In this document: positions 1 through 13,262 of the stretch, piece by piece
Position numbering within the stretch: the stretch's first letter is position 1
How the letters are laid out: each line of letters opens with the position of its first letter
Assembly (NCBI GenBank): GCA_032358255.1
Contig: JAULBX010000781.1
Coordinates: 1 to 64,000 of the forward strand
Reading direction: 5' to 3'
From: Heterotrichella gracilis
Lineage: Eukaryota > Sar > Xanthophyceae > Tribonematales > Xanthonemataceae
DNA: 64,000 bases
Program-made: the position numbers and the translations under genes
The notes under the pieces: generated by a model
What the model was told of the DNA's origin: nothing
Seen by the model: only the letters and a program-made list of their open reading frames with translations
Database searches by the model: none

Positions 1-681
1 AGGCTTACCTACCCCCTTTGCCCCCTCTACCCTACCAAACACCATACATTTAGGAAGCCGATCGTCTGATAAACGTCTGATAAACGCTGTTGGCAAGTGG
101 GTTCCCGAATAAACCAGTTGGTTTTTGTCCGGCTCATGAGATTGTCGCATTGCACCCCGGGACATTGCAATTCCCAGCAGGCACTTTTGACGCTCTTTTG
201 CAAAGAAAAGCGCCCAACGGTGCATAAGCTAAGCAAAGGTGCTGGCAAACGCTATTCACCATACACATCCCAGATGTATGCTAGGACCAACCTCCGACTA
301 TGCGCTGCAACCTAAATATTTGCTGCAGTCGTAAACAGCCACTCTGGGCCCTTCCATATCTACAGACTTGACACATGCTGCATCTCAGTTGGTTGCCCAA
401 CAGTTTCAGCACAAGATGCACCCCATCCACAGAAAGGACGATGGCATACAGTCAACGCACCAAGCTTGCATGCACACACCAAGCGCAGCGCCGAAAAGTC
501 GTGCGCGTCGCTCCACAGGCATTGCAGCAATAAGCAAATTTTCCATGCACCTTGAACCAAGGGAAACAGCTACACCACCTGCTGCTTTAATCCACAGGAA
601 CAGTCCCGGCAAGCACCAACAGACTCCTCAGTGGACGGATGCTGCTTGAAACCAAAGCACCCCCAATCCGCAGCCATTGTG
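1..681. other. Intergenic / 3' flank of sugar porter gene
   Basis: No coding segment with recognisable similarity or a good splice context is visible. Short open frames on both strands overlap each other and have no family features. The stretch probably holds the 3' untranslated part of the neighbouring minus-strand transporter. Confidence 0.4.
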
Positions 682-3600
682 CTAGTTTGGGCTCAGCAAC
701 AGGCTCTTGATGTGCATCAGCGAGCGCTGCTTGGTTTCCACCATGAGCATCATCAGATACACCACTGCCAGCACATTGAAGGCCGCAAAGATGAGGTAGC
801 TGCCACCAATGCCAAGCACCTACATAGTGTAATTACAGAAATTCAAATGAAGTGAAGATTGCAATTTTAACTGCAATGCATATGGGGCACAAAAGACGGC
901 ATGAATGCAGGAGGACTTTAATATACCACGTGAATTATAAAAGTCCTCCTGATGAATGGGGGAAAATGCAGCGCATTCCATAATGGCACATGCAGGAAGA
1001 GGAAATAGAAAGGAAAGGCTGGATTCAACCAATGCTACAGAAGTGTGACCAAGGGTAATAGGATAACAATAGGACCTGCACATCTTCCGGCTGAAAGCGT
1101 GAAGAACATGCCTTGACGCTGTCTTCAAGGTCCAAGTGACTTTGGCATACACAGGAGGCATTGAACAACCCCCCCTCACACCACCACTCACCCTCAGCAT
1201 GCTCTGGAATGACGAGCTGATGATGAGCGCAGCGGTCCAATTCATGCTTGTGCCCAGGGCTGCTGCGCGGCCCTTCACGCGCTCCGACAAGATTTCCGAC
1301 AGGTACAGCCAGGGTATTGGGCCTGCGAGTGCGTGGCTGGTTTGAGACACTTCCCGGGAAAAGAATAATGAATATGCCAGTTGGCAGGCTTGGGGCCTCT
1401 CCTGAAAGGATCGGAAGCCTTGTGTACTGGTTATTTGGCAAATGTTTGCAGCTGTGAACGCTGGATCATGATGGTACAACAATTGCACTAGCACGCCTGT
1501 CCCCGGTGGGATGCATCCACCACCATTGGCCACAGGCACTGCCCCTCATGTTGTTCAACATGATACATTACTAACTGTTGCAAGTGCCAGTACGAATACC
1601 GCCAAGGTCCTTACAAACATACCTGCCCCGATCGCAAAGCTGAACACGTACAGTAGCATGGAGGCAAGGGAGGTGTAGCCAGAGAGGGGAGAGGTGGGCG
1701 CTGCATCGAAACATGGGTCATGGGTGAAACAAGGCGGGGTTGGATAGTCAGTGGAACGGAGGAAGAAAAGGGAGGCAGTGTGGGATATGGGAGGAACGGG
1801 AGGGATGGGCTGTTGCGCAACCCCTTTCACAAAAAATATATATTTGTTGAATTTACTTGATCATTTATCCATTTTAAATCATGTATTCATGTTTATCATT
1901 CTACTTTCAGGAGCACTTACGCAGGACAAACGCTGCGATTGACATGGCGGCCAGGCACACCGCCATGGCTGCATGGCTTGCCACCAGCAGCGCCTTGCGC
2001 CCCAGCCTGTCCATGAGCCCTGCAGCAATGAGGGTGGTGCCCACATTGACCACACCCATCAGCACACTGCCCAGGATTGGGGAGCGCAGGCCGGCTGTTT
2101 TGAGCACCTGCAGGGGGGAGCGATATCAGCATGTGGTCCCTTTGCTGAGTGCTTTTGCCGCTTGAATATGATGTCTCAAGCGTTTTGTATTTGAGCTCAG
2201 CAGTCTTTGTTGGGGGCTGCAGTTGCGTCTGTGCTTGCAGCATGCGATGGCAGTCAATTGGCCATTAGAGTAGCAGCGAGCTGGGCGCAGCTGGCAAAGA
2301 TTGTTCATGCATGCATACAGGTCAAATACACTTCTTGAATGTCATGGCATCAAGGAACTTGCAATGGGGAGCAAGTATTTATATAAAATTCTGAAAACAA
2401 TCACCTCGGATGAAAAGAAGATGACCGAGTTAATTCCCGACAGCTGCTGCAGGATGGGGAGGCCCAGCGCCAGCGCTGTCATCAGGCGGTACCTGCGGCT
2501 GAATAGCTCGCCCCACCCAGCCTCATGCGCTGGCTCCTACAGAATAACAGTAACGAGCAATAATTACTGACCGTCACCGCCCATTCAGAACATTTTTAGT
2601 ACTGATAGCCGCCGCCCATTCCAATCATTGGCTAGAAATAGCCACGCCTGGCTCAACGAAACCTGTTCCTACATATCCAGGTGTTTTTCATGCTGCCCAC
2701 CTGGTCCTTTCAGACTAGGTGGCCCGCAGGTGCAAAATGTGACTGCCAGCTGACAGGCAACGATGCGGGGCTCACATGGGATTGTAATGTGGGCATGAGC
2801 TGCAAGACCAACATCGTGGAGGTGGGTTGGCCTGCTGCGGCCCTTCATACCTGTACCAGCGCTGCAAGTTCTGCATCCTCCTCAGTGTCTGCCCCTGGTG
2901 CACTGTCAGCCAGTGGCTGGTAGGCATCGGTGCCCCCGACCAACAGGTTGCGCGCTGCATGCGCCTCCTCATGGCGACCCTTCCACGTCAGCCAAACAGG
3001 TGACTCTGGGCGCCCTGACAACCCAATGACCTGTGCACATACAATGGGTAACCAAAATGTGAGATGTAGGTTTTTATAAAACCTTGCAATATTGAAATAC
3101 CACTCTTTTACTTTTAGTTTTCAACATTTTAATGCGCAGTTTAAAATGCAAGGAGTAGGAGAACCGCCGCACCTGAACCAGTGCTGGGACCAACCCAAAA
3201 GCAAACATGACTTGCCACCACTCAAAGCTCAGCCCAGCCACATGGAGCGTGTGGATCCCTTCTTCATATGGGATGCCAATCAAGTAGGATATAAGGATGC
3301 CAAGCGTGATGAACGCCTGAGGAACAAGCAGAATCAGTCATGCTCAAAGCCCATTTCATAGCAGCACCACATGCGGCAGTAAGGCCACAGGTAAATCACG
3401 ATACATTACATAACATCATGGGTGGGGTTGTAATGCCCTGCGATGCTTCAAATCCGATTCTGCCTTGCACATCTGCTCCCAGGTCCCGGCATGCACTGTT
3501 TGCATGTAGCCGTGCACAATTTCTGGTGCACGCCCTCACCTGATGCATGGTCCCAAGGGCACCTCGTACAGCTGGCGGTGACACTTCCGCAATATATCGG

Positions 3601-4408
3601 GGCACATACAGAGAGGCTGCGCCCGCCCCCCACCCAGTAATGAATCGCCCTGCATAAGAGCAGATTTTTAAACAGGGTTTTACCATTTTGGCATGAATTC
3701 AGCCAAATTGCTGTTGTCCCCGTAACATTAGCCAAAGTTGCATGGTAGGGCACTATGCTGGCATGTAGCACAGAATGTTGCCAATAAAGTACCGCGTTGC
3801 AGCACGCAGCGAATGGATTTCCATACCTGCTGTCAAGCTGTAGAATCCCAGAGCGCAGGAGCTGATGGCACAGCCAGTCAGCGTGAAGAGGTTGTTGAGC
3901 ACAAGCGCCCTTTTTGGCCCTATGGCGTCAGCTATCTGCCCCGCAAACAGTGAGCCGATAGCCGCACCCACCACCAGTGCTGACACAACCACATCCCCTC
4001 CAGGCGACTGGCTGAAGTGCAACGAGTCACTGACGAATTGGAGGCAAGTATTGAGCACCCCAATGTGATATCCTGCATCGATGACACACAACTGGTTTCT
4101 AGCCAGCCCGCACCCCAAGTGGGGTCCCATGTCAGTGGCATGGAAAACATTCAGACCCAGAGGGTATGCATGTGCTTAGAGCTGAAGAGCTTGGTTGGCA
4201 CCAGACATTAACGGTCATGCTAAGAGCTGGGCACAAAAGCCTGCCACGCGGGTGGGTGGGCACTTGTGGCATGCCATGGCACATACATGCATGCATATAT
4301 GCATGCAGGTTGGGTTTGCAAGCAAGACGTACCGAACTGGAAGGATCCAAACAAAGCAAACCCGGTGCATACGTACACGCCCAGATAGCTGTGTCCAGAA
4401 GGCGCCAT
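682..4408 (-). CDS. Sugar porter (MFS), plastidic glucose transporter (pGlcT)-like
   Basis: About ten exons on the minus strand join into a sugar transporter of roughly 470 residues. In order they give a first membrane helix ending FQFG, YHIGVLN, the loop GQIADAIGPKRA (RxGR-like), GRFITGWGAG with RYIAEVSPPAVRGALG, the central motif PESPVWL (family PESPRWL), QQLSGINSVIFFS, GLMDRLGRKALL, GPIPWLYLSEILSERVKGRA, and a C-terminal VETKQRSL (family PETKGRSLEEI) shortly before the stop. This order and spacing are those of the sugar porter family, and the wording is closest to plant plastidic pGlcT. Function is therefore inferred as hexose transport, possibly across the plastid envelope. The ATG at 4408 precedes the first helix by only seven residues, so an upstream exon with a transit peptide may have been missed. 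Exons lie near 4408-4340, 4070-3835, 3650-3540, 3350-3210, 3030-2850, 2540-2405, 2110-1920, 1690-1620, 1345-1190 and 825-682. Confidence 0.88.
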
Positions 4409-4922
4409 CTCGCAGGAGTATGTTGTCACGGCAACTTCCACACAACGCGCATATGCTATGTTCGGCTCCGACAACCTGTTCCACTGATTGCGGTCAAATA
4501 ACTGCGCAAGCGTGCAACTTGCACCTTCCCTGCTACGTCACAAACGCCCATGGGTCACCTGTGTCGTGTCGTGTGGGCAGTTGCAAACGGTCTATGTACA
4601 CTTTCGTGGATACAACACAGCTCTGCAACTGTGCGTTGTTCGGCTAAGGAGGACATAGAAACGTGTTTGCCAGGCGTTTAGCTTGCCGTAAGTCAACTGA
4701 CGCACTCAAGAGCTCATACGCTGGTGCAGCAGTGGCACATAACGTCGGGGCACCAAGCTTTTTACAATACCCTAAGTTAGGGTGTTGACACCTTGTGCAT
4801 GTGCATGAGCAAACTGGAGGAGGACAGGACAGCCAAGCCCTGAGCTGGCAGCTAACGAAAATACCAGTCAAATCCTGGCATTTATTCCTCAGATTCTACG
4901 CAAATCCAAGCAAAAACCCTCT

Positions 4923-6330
4923 TCAGATGGGATCAGCACGATCGCCCGGGTTTGGCCCAACCACTATCTTCCCCTCCTTGTCCACCTGGATAAACGAGTA
5001 CTCCAGCAAGTGGTGGCCACGTGCCATGTCATACGCAAACAGGTTGGGCTCTATGCTGAACACCCTGAACCCATACTTGTCCATTTGCTCAAAGAACTCC
5101 TGCACCATCGCTGGCTTGGGCCCATACTTGGATGTGTGGAGCTCCACCAGCAGCTGCGTGAAAGGCAGCTGGTCGCCCCAATGCTCAAACCACTGCAGGA
5201 AGACAACCCACTCGTGGCTCTCTATATCCACCTTGAGCACGTCAATCCACTTGTGCTTGTTGTCGGCCATAATGGTATCCAGGGTCTTGAACTCAGCCTC
5301 GGTGTTCCTGTCCAACTTGGCCCTTTCATTCTTGGCACCGATCGCCAGCGGCTCAAAGTTGATGCCCTCCTTGCGCATCCCCGCGATCGCTTCTTCGCCA
5401 TTGGTTGGGTCGTACACGTACACCTGGCACTTTGTTGCCTTGCGCATGAAGCCCTCGAACCTGTACTGGTTGTGGGAGCCAAAGGAGTATATCACGCAGT
5501 TGGGCTGCTCATCGATGAAGGTTTGCACCCCACAGATCCACTTGCCTGCGGATCGGGGAATGGAAGGGAGTTGGTCATGATCTTACAGGCAGCTGGCCAT
5601 GCAGTTTGCATGTTAGTTTTCATGGGAATTTCTTGTAGCCAGTGGAACATATAATCATGGGCAGATTGCACATGGAAATATGTTTTCATTTTGGTGCAGA
5701 TGGGATACAGCGCCAGCTTGCATGCAGGACAATGTATGCTGTCTACTGTACTGCATACAGAATGGACAGCAAAATGCATTTATTGCAGTTTAAGTGTCAC
5801 CAGCACCAGCTATATACCATGCCAGCCTTCCATCAGGTCCCCCATGCACATCGGCATTTAAGTGCTCACCATAATGCAGATTGCACATTAATTGATGCGG
5901 ACTGCATATTTGTATAAACACACTTCACAACACTGTGCTGACTTGTTGTGCCAGTGTGCTGTTTTCCAGGCAAATTTTGCCATCCCCTGTGCTTACCTCC
6001 ATCGCCAAACTTGCCCACATGCTGCTTGGACAGGCAATTGAACCATGGCCCATAAAAGTCCCACAGCATTGCCAGGTGGTAGTTGTCAAAATGCATGTTG
6101 TCCCCCTTCAGCTTCCCGATGGTGGCCAGCGTCTCCATCGCCTGCGACTGCGTCTCCTCGTAGATGGACTGTGTCATCTTGACCAGCTGGTCTATCGTTT
6201 TGATGCGGGCAGCTGTTGCTGTGCTGGCAAGCACCAGCCCCAAGAGCAAGTGTGGCCATGAAACGGCATAGGTGGCTGTGTGATGGGTTCTGCTCTGGCA
6301 CCGATTGCTCCCAGAGCCGCGGTGCGCCAT
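4923..6330 (-). CDS. Membrane-anchored Methyltransf_22 domain protein (METTL24-like)
   Basis: Two exons (about 6330-5997 and 5545-4923) join in phase across the sequence GDGGKWICG, which is conserved at this point in METTL24-type proteins. The protein is about 318 residues. Residues 20-40 are hydrophobic and look like a signal anchor. The second exon holds the methyltransferase-like core: SFGSHNQYRFEGFM, CQVYVYDPT, LKVDIESHEWVVF and a Tyr/His-rich C-terminus. The family (Pfam Methyltransf_22) has an FkbM-like Rossmann fold and is assumed to use S-adenosylmethionine; its substrate is unknown. The start at 6330 is the first ATG before the anchor. The promoter region is shared with the divergent FAD oxidoreductase gene 1.15 kb away. 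Confidence 0.85.
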
Positions 6331-7480
6331 GCTTGCTGGAGCGTGCGCTAATAGAATGGACCTGCGTGTAGGAAGGGAGGGAGTTGGTCAACCAAGCAGC
6401 ATTGGTGGTGGGGCGTCGAGGTGCTTGGAGAGCAGATGCACTTACCAGCGACAAGAAAACAACGGTGTGCGGCAAGGGTCAAGTACGGGAATGTGGCGGC
6501 TGCCATGCATAAAGTTTGCATCCAGCTGTGCGCACAGGGTGGGCTTGCTGTTTATGGGGTGCTGGGCATGCCAATGTCAACGAAGTCAGCATTGTTTCAG
6601 CCGTCGAGCACACAAACACAAAGATGATAGCTGCGTCCTTGTGGCAATGCAGTCAGCATAGAACGAAAAATAGTCTGCAGATGACCTAGCCACCAAGAGG
6701 TGATCCACCTGTGGCAGTATGCATGACATGGTCCCGCCACCATGTTGCCAGACATCAAACGTGCCCAACCAAGCAGTGGCAACCGCCCACGAAGAGGCCC
6801 CGGTCGCACAGTAGAACTGCTTGCCTAATACTCTGTACTGAGGTTTGACTGTGGTGTGACAACTCAGTCCAACAATGCCACGTACCACTTGAACAGGGCA
6901 AGTTTGGCTAGGCCTTGCTCCCCGGTAGTACTCGCCACCTTAATACCAACTTCAGTTGTGGCTGCCACCCTACCAAGGTCCTTTAAGGTTAGTGGTTCAA
7001 AACGGCACACCAACAGGCACACCAACACCTGTAGTACACCAAAGCAGGTCACCGAGAAACTTTTCAAAACGCTGCGTTGTTTGGCTGGGGTGCCTTTACT
7101 TTCCTTGGCGAGGGTTCGTGGGGCGCAGATGTACTGAAATAGGCAAAGGTGCAACCACAAGTATATCACACGACCCAGTCACCCCCAGTAAAGGTAGCAG
7201 CGTTTGCCCAACTCCCGGCACCTTTATTGTCAGAACCTCCATGGTTTCACGGAATTAATCTGGCACTGGTTTGAATGTGATGCTGCACGCACATACTCAG
7301 TGTATTTCCACGCACTCTAACATTTAAAATTCAGTTCCTTTGGCCATCGTGCTATATGCATGCATCCCACTGATGCATGCATGCATTCGCCAACCTTAAG
7401 AAGACTCCTTTCTCTCGCTTGTGAAGCCAGTTGAGGTGCAAGCAGCGGTGCCGTAGCTTCATAGCGCAGTCGAAAACGCG
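6331..7480. other. Divergent intergenic region
   Basis: This 1.15 kb lies between two genes transcribed away from each other, so it should hold both promoters. I see no conserved coding sequence. Palindromic ATGCATGC tracts occur near 7355-7386. No clear TATA box or other named site can be supported. Confidence 0.4.
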
Positions 7481-10400
7481 ATGAGGGCGGCCCGTACAAC
7501 CCGAAAGCTAGCAGTATGCTGGGGAGCAGGCAGGCATGCTCACAAAATTGCGACAGCAGCTCCCGACGTTGTGATCGTGGGCGCGGGGCACAATGGACTC
7601 ATTGCAGCAAACTTTCTGGCCCAGCAAGGACTGAAGGTAAAGTGCCGGACACATTGATGCGCACAGTGCTCGGACTGGCAACACAAAAAAAGAAGTGACA
7701 GGTGGCCATTCTATCCATGTGTTGCACTGGCAAGTCCCAGACACTCGCAAGGCATCAACCACCCACTGACTGGAGATTTTTGTCTCGAAAAAATTTTGAA
7801 ACTTACACTCAAACCACCGCTTGCCCTGTTGCAGGTGGAGGTGTATGAGGAGAAGAGCAGCGTGGGGGGAGCCTGCAAGACAGAGTACCCCTTCAAAAAC
7901 GCTCCCGGGTTGGGCACATCAACAGGCAAGTAAATCTTACACGAGTTTCCAAGCGCAGGACAACAGCAGCTACCGTATGTCTGCTTCCATTGTACGCTAC
8001 AAGCAGCTCAACCAACTTGTGTCTTAATACGCAGCAGCTAGTAGCTCTGTGTACCCTGGGCACACTCACAGACGGTGAATACGTCGTGCAAGCATCCAGT
8101 ATGTCATTGTACACGCTGTTGATAGCATGCTGTGGAGGCCAAAGCGGTGATGGGGCTGCCACAGGCGCCTATCTGCTTGGTGTCATGCCTCCCGAGCTTG
8201 TCCAAGTGCTGGGCCTGAAGCTGCCGCTACTGCGAAGGGACCCACACTACTTCCTGCCAACCACAGGTAGGTCCACCCCTTTCACACCAGCAACCCAAAT
8301 ACTGTCAACCGCAGGCTTGTAAGGTAAGCCTGTGCTCCCTGTCCTTGATGATGTAACACACGGGTAGGGATTCGGTGAGGGATGGGCATTGTTGAACCGC
8401 CCAGGAGGACACCAAGGCAGCCACGGGTGGCATATCATGCGACATGCTAAAGTACAATACTGACTGTGTGCCATAAGCACAGGCAAATATGTACCCTGCG
8501 AAAACAAGTCACAGCAAAGCCAAGGACAGTAACATCCAACCGCGGGTCGAGGTGGTGACTGCACACCAGCATCCCACTGCGCACGGCTGCACCGCTATGT
8601 CAGCCACCTAGCTGGCATGCCCGCATGCACACAGAACCATCCCACCTCCCCCCACTGCAGGTGACCGCTACTTGCTCTTTGGGTCGGACCAGGAAGCTAC
8701 CAAGCAGCAGTTCCTCAAATTCTTCTCGCAGCAGGACTGGAATGCCCACCAGAAGCTGCAGGTGAGGTGGCCGTTGCCCCACGCTCCATGCAACACCACC
8801 CCTCTAAATGCATTCATAAAGAATGCATGTACAATTTTGGCGTGCTACGCCACAGTACAGCGGCTGCCAACACGCTACTCCTATACCCTGGGATCGCATT
8901 GAAACTCCAACCCAGCATTTCCTCAACCTTCAAATCACATGCGTAGGCTGAGATCAGCGCCATGCGTGATGACGTGGCACCCGCCATGCTCAAGGAGCCA
9001 ATGTCATTGGAGGAGACTGCCGATCGCTACATCCGGGCCCCACTGCAGTCGACATTCGTGGACCTGTGCCGCCAGCCTGTGTCCCGCTATCTCGAGCGGT
9101 TTGAGTTCAAGAGCGACCTTCTGAAAGCCATGTATGCGGTGACGGACGGATTCTCGGGGTTGACGGGGACGTGGGAGACCCCTGGGAATGAACTTCCTGG
9201 TGCACAACATGGTAGGTATATATTTGAATAGGTGGTACAGCTGCGTAGCAGTACTGTTTTGGTGCAAAGTAGGTGGTGTACCCATGTAGATGGTATCGCT
9301 GTTCCTCGGCAATTGTCTGTCGCACCCTTGAGGCATGTTCCATGCGCTGTGGCTAGCCTTACCAACAGTAGCCAAACGCTTGCTTGTGAGTATTTTGTGG
9401 CAATGTCTCGTTTGCACCTGCAGTGTCGCCTACCTGGCAGCGATGGCACGTGGATGGTGGTGAAGGGAGGCATGGGTACCGTCACGCAAATGCTGGCAGC
9501 ACGCGCATTGGAGCAAGGGGTCACGATCCGCACCGGCAGGTAAGCAACTGGTGGAGCTTATAATGCTGTTAATTTTGGCGACCATATTGTGCACGTCACT
9601 AGCCACACATCAACCGGGGGAGATCCCATACTGTATGGAAGTATGTTTGTGACGGGCAAAACCACACTGGGGTGCCTCTGTGCACAACCATATGTGCAAT
9701 AGCATGGTGATACCTGATCGTTGGTCGTGGTTCAATTCACCGCCTGCGTGCACGCCATTCACACATGCCCTCTCCCCTTACTGCCCCGTGGACCACCTAC
9801 TTGCAACAAATGCGTAATTGCAACGTATGCTCCCTCCCCCTGCAGCCCTGTGGACCATGTGATTGTTGACCAAGGTGTGTGCAAGGGTGTGGTGCTGAGC
9901 AGCGGCCAGGAGGTGCGGTGCAATGTGGTGGTGGCCAATGCGGATCCATTCCGGCTGCAGCAGCTGGTGGGGAGGGACAACTGGCCACAGGAGTTCAATG
10001 CAAAGCTAGATGGCATGAAGCGCGATGGGACGACGCTCAAGGTGGGGATGGCGTGTTGGTGGCAAAGGAGAGGGTAGTGTGTTGCAGGGGAAGGTTGCGT
10101 GGTTGCGTGCAATGCTGTGTGGGTGCTGGGTGGGAGGTGTGGCAGGGGAGAAATCAAAGTGGCTGACTAAGCAATTGCGTTGTACACTGTACACTGTACA
10201 GTATGCGGGATGCCAATTGCGACACTGACTGTACCAGCCTGGTATGACCAGTGCCGGTCCTGCCTGCCTGCCTTCATTGATCACGTGCATTCAAAGTTCC
10301 TACAAAGTTGGCTTGTTTGCCCCTTGGCAGGTGAACCTTGCCCTGAAGGACCTGCCCACCTTCAAATGCCTGCCTGAGCGCCGCGGCCAGCACTACACCA

Positions 10401-11805
10401 CCACGCACCTGCTGCCCGACGAGCATGTGGTTATCGATTCACTCACGCAGGTCAGTAGTCTTGACTAAGGGCATCCAGTCTGGTAGTTGCAAGTATTGGT
10501 GGTGCAATGTGATGTGTGCACGCGGGCCTGGTCATGCCAATGGCGGTCATGGGAGAATGCATTGATGAGATTTCAAGCGTCGCGCATGATGGTCAATATC
10601 CTAAGTTATGTAATGAATCCAAAGCTGTCAACTCATCCCAACCATGTTACTGGCGCTGTGTCCTGGGGATCCCTCCCAAACGTTGCAACCACAGTCCCTG
10701 GTTCCCTTGCAGAGCTTTGAAGACGTTGCGGCGGGCCGCCTGCCATCTTACCCAGAATTTCTGGCAGAAACAACTCATCTTGAAAATGGATTATTGACAA
10801 TGAAATTATTGCATATATACCATGTGTCATTGAGTCAGTAACTATTATTTATTTTAATTGCAAAATCAAAATTCCAACCACGATTGTATCCCCTTGCAGA
10901 GCTTTGAAGACGTTGCCGCGGGCCGCCTACCAGAGTTCCCCACCATTGAGTGGTACCTGCACACCACTGTGGACCCCAGCCTCCAGGACGACCAGGGCCG
11001 CCACAACTCCGCCCTCTTTGTGCAGTGGGTGCCCTACGAGCCGGAGGGAGGGTGGGAGGCAAGGGAGGAAGGCTACGTCAAGCACCTGCTCAGCATATGT
11101 GACCGGTTTGCTCCAGGTGCGTGCATGCTGTGTGTGTGTGTGAGAGTAGGGTTTGGGGTATTGTAGTGTGCGCCAGGTGCTGAGGGCTCGGGGTTTAGGG
11201 AGCGCTGTGCGGCGCGTGTAGGGTCTAGGTGTCAAGGGTGTGATCCAGCTGTGTGCAATGCTGATCTAAATTTCTAGGGTGTAGGGGGAAGGGTCTTGTG
11301 TTATGAATAGGGTTTATAGTCAGGGTTTAGGTTGTTATGTGCTGTGTGCACACAGGCTGCATGTGTATGTACATGCCATTGCTGGCTGGGCTGCCGCACC
11401 CTGCATGTATCCAGCCCAAGCCCAGAGCAAACCCTAGCAGGAAGACCCTAGGAGGATCTTTGCACAAATGCACTACTAAGTTCCCGCGTACCAATTCCGG
11501 TATGCAAAATTCCCAGCTACATCCTCCTGCGCATTGCAGGCACCTCCGACCTGGTGGTGGACACATTTGCGCTGACGCCCCCCAAGATCGAGGCGCATTT
11601 CGGCATTTCAAGGGGCCACATCCACCACGTCGACAACTCCTATGGCTTCGACCAGCGCTTCCCATATGCCACGCCCACCGAGGGCCTCTACTCGTCCTCA
11701 GCTGGTACCCACCCGGGGGGCTCTGTGATGGGGTGCGCGGGGCACAACGCTGCCGCGCGTGTGGTGAGGGACATGGGGTTGAAGCCATGGTGGCCCACTG
11801 CGTAG
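7481..11805 (+). CDS. FAD-dependent oxidoreductase, PYROXD2 / phytoene desaturase-like
   Basis: Ten exons give about 543 residues (human PYROXD2 has 581). The first exon runs from ATG 7481 with a basic Arg/Ala-rich leader suggesting a mitochondrial presequence, then the dinucleotide-binding motif DVVIVGAGHNGLIAANFLA. Next come EEKSSVGGACKTE, FLVHNM, WMVVKGGMGTVTQMLA, VVVANADPF and the C-terminal FAD motif GSVMGCAGHNAAARVV. This order is that of CrtI/PYROXD2 amino-oxidase-like flavoproteins; the wording fits PYROXD2 better than carotenoid desaturases. The reaction is not established. Exons: 7481-7636, 7835-7925, 8165-8266, 8661-8761, 8947-9211, 9424-9539, 9846-10041, 10331-10450, 10900-11116, 11540-11805. 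The second intron has a GC donor. The fifth exon contains an apparent one-base frameshift between WETPG and NFLVHNM; every other junction is in phase. Confidence 0.88.
10713..10743 (+). repeat. Duplicate copy of an exon start inside an intron (pseudo-exon)
   Basis: These 31 bases match the start of the true exon at 10900 with only two changes, and both are preceded by the acceptor CCCTTGCAG. The copy encodes SFEDVAAGRLP in the correct phase, then diverges and meets a stop near 10841. It looks like a partial exon duplication about 187 bp upstream of the functional copy. Confidence 0.8.
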
Positions 11806-13262
11806 GCTGCGCTTTTAGGTTCTTTTAGGGTCCATGTGGGCCGTTCTGGACCGCCCTCCACAGGGCTGGGGTGCGAGGTGGAGCCTTGGCAGAGGGTGTT
11901 GTTATGGCGCTGATGGGCTCTGGCCGCTGTGCGAGTGGGGCACCCAAGCTGTTTAGGGTTTAGGGTTTAGGCGGGCGGTGTCTTGGGAGCTGGCCATTCA
12001 GGTGGTACTATGCCACGTATTCATGCATATTGACTAAGTTTTGTTTTTCTTCTTTTTCTTTTTTCACATATGCATTCTGCAACTGCCGTAACTGCATTGC
12101 CTTGCCGTGCCACGCCATGGAGCATGGGTTCAAGGGGTGCAAAGCCGACACTGGAACAATTTACTATGTGCACAAGCGTGACTCTTGTGATTGAGCCTCA
12201 GGCACTGGGTCGTGGTCTCGTTGACGTTGAACTTGCATAGGCTGTAGCCCCCAAGATGTGCTGGCTCTGAGGCTGTAGGCTGGGCGTTTGACCCTAGGGC
12301 CGGTGAGCTGGACCGACACCTGGTGGCCTGGCAATACGCTGAGCCGCGGAGGAGTTTGCGTACCAGCTGTAACCTTGCGTACCCATGCCTGTCCTCGTGC
12401 GGCTAGTAGTACCCAAACATATCCTATCTAGCCGTATCTTGTATCAGTAGTGCCTTGGGAAGGTGTCTACAGTGCACTGCAGTGGGCAACCTTGCAATGC
12501 ACACTGTACTCAGGCTGTCGTGTGCAACTTTTCGGGGACTCAATTTGAGCAGCCGCCGTGAGAGTTCAAGCAGAGTGGTGTGTTTGCAATACGACACCAT
12601 ACCTGAAGTACCTGGTTTCCGACAGGATTGGCTGCAGACCTGTTGACAACAGCTTCGGGAGCTCGCATATTGAGGCTAGGCACAGTTGAGGACTTCGTGA
12701 GAGACCCGCGAGGTAATTGGGACGCGTCCAGTGGATAGCAAGTATACCCGACTTGTAAGGAAAGAGAGACGTCATTCTGACGTTGTCAATGGGACGCAGG
12801 GTGGGTTGGAACTGCTCATGCTTGCATCGCCAAAATGCATGCATGCATTGTGGTACTCTCCGTGTCGGCAGGCCCTCCTGCCCTTGTTGCCTGGTCAAGA
12901 AGTAAAATTCATACTGTGCGGAATACCGGATACGAGTTGTGTTCGACCAGCGGCAGCAGGCAATGTAGCACATGCCACGTTGCAATTGTACCGGGCTATT
13001 GACCCGGACGCTGTTCCTGTCGAGGTCGCTATGCAAGCCACCTGACGTCAAGACCTGTGCTGTTTGTGTCTCCATCAGATGAAAGATCTCTCCTGTGCAC
13101 ACCAGCGGGTTGTGGCTTTCCACTGTGGTGATACCATGTGGTATACCATCACCCCTTGAACGCATAGTATGGCTCACAGTTTACAACCTATTCAACTGGT
13201 GTGCTTTGCAGATAGACAGGATGCGCTAGCTGTGTGCCGCCACCATTGCACAGGGTGCTAGC
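11806..13262. other. Intergenic region
   Basis: This holds the 3' flank of the oxidoreductase and the 5' flank of the wall-protein gene. A 203-codon open frame on the minus strand (12566-13177) and a 104-codon frame on the plus strand (12731-13045) overlap; neither has recognisable domains or a convincing start. A telomere-like tract lies at 11951-11971. Confidence 0.35.
11951..11971 (+). repeat. Interstitial telomere-like repeat (TTTAGGG)n
   Basis: Three tandem TTTAGG(G) units are readable here, 150 bp after the stop of the oxidoreductase gene. The unit is the Arabidopsis-type telomere repeat. Confidence 0.8.

Noticed and set aside
820-1539. 239-codon minus-strand frame
   Set aside because: It runs through introns of the sugar porter gene; only the GPIPWLYLSEIL part is coding and it belongs to that gene.
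4795-5580. 261-codon plus-strand frame
   Set aside because: It is antisense to the methyltransferase exon, which has clear family motifs on the other strand.
12566-13177. 203-codon minus-strand frame in a spacer
   Set aside because: No domain, no splice context, and an equally plausible plus-strand frame overlaps it.
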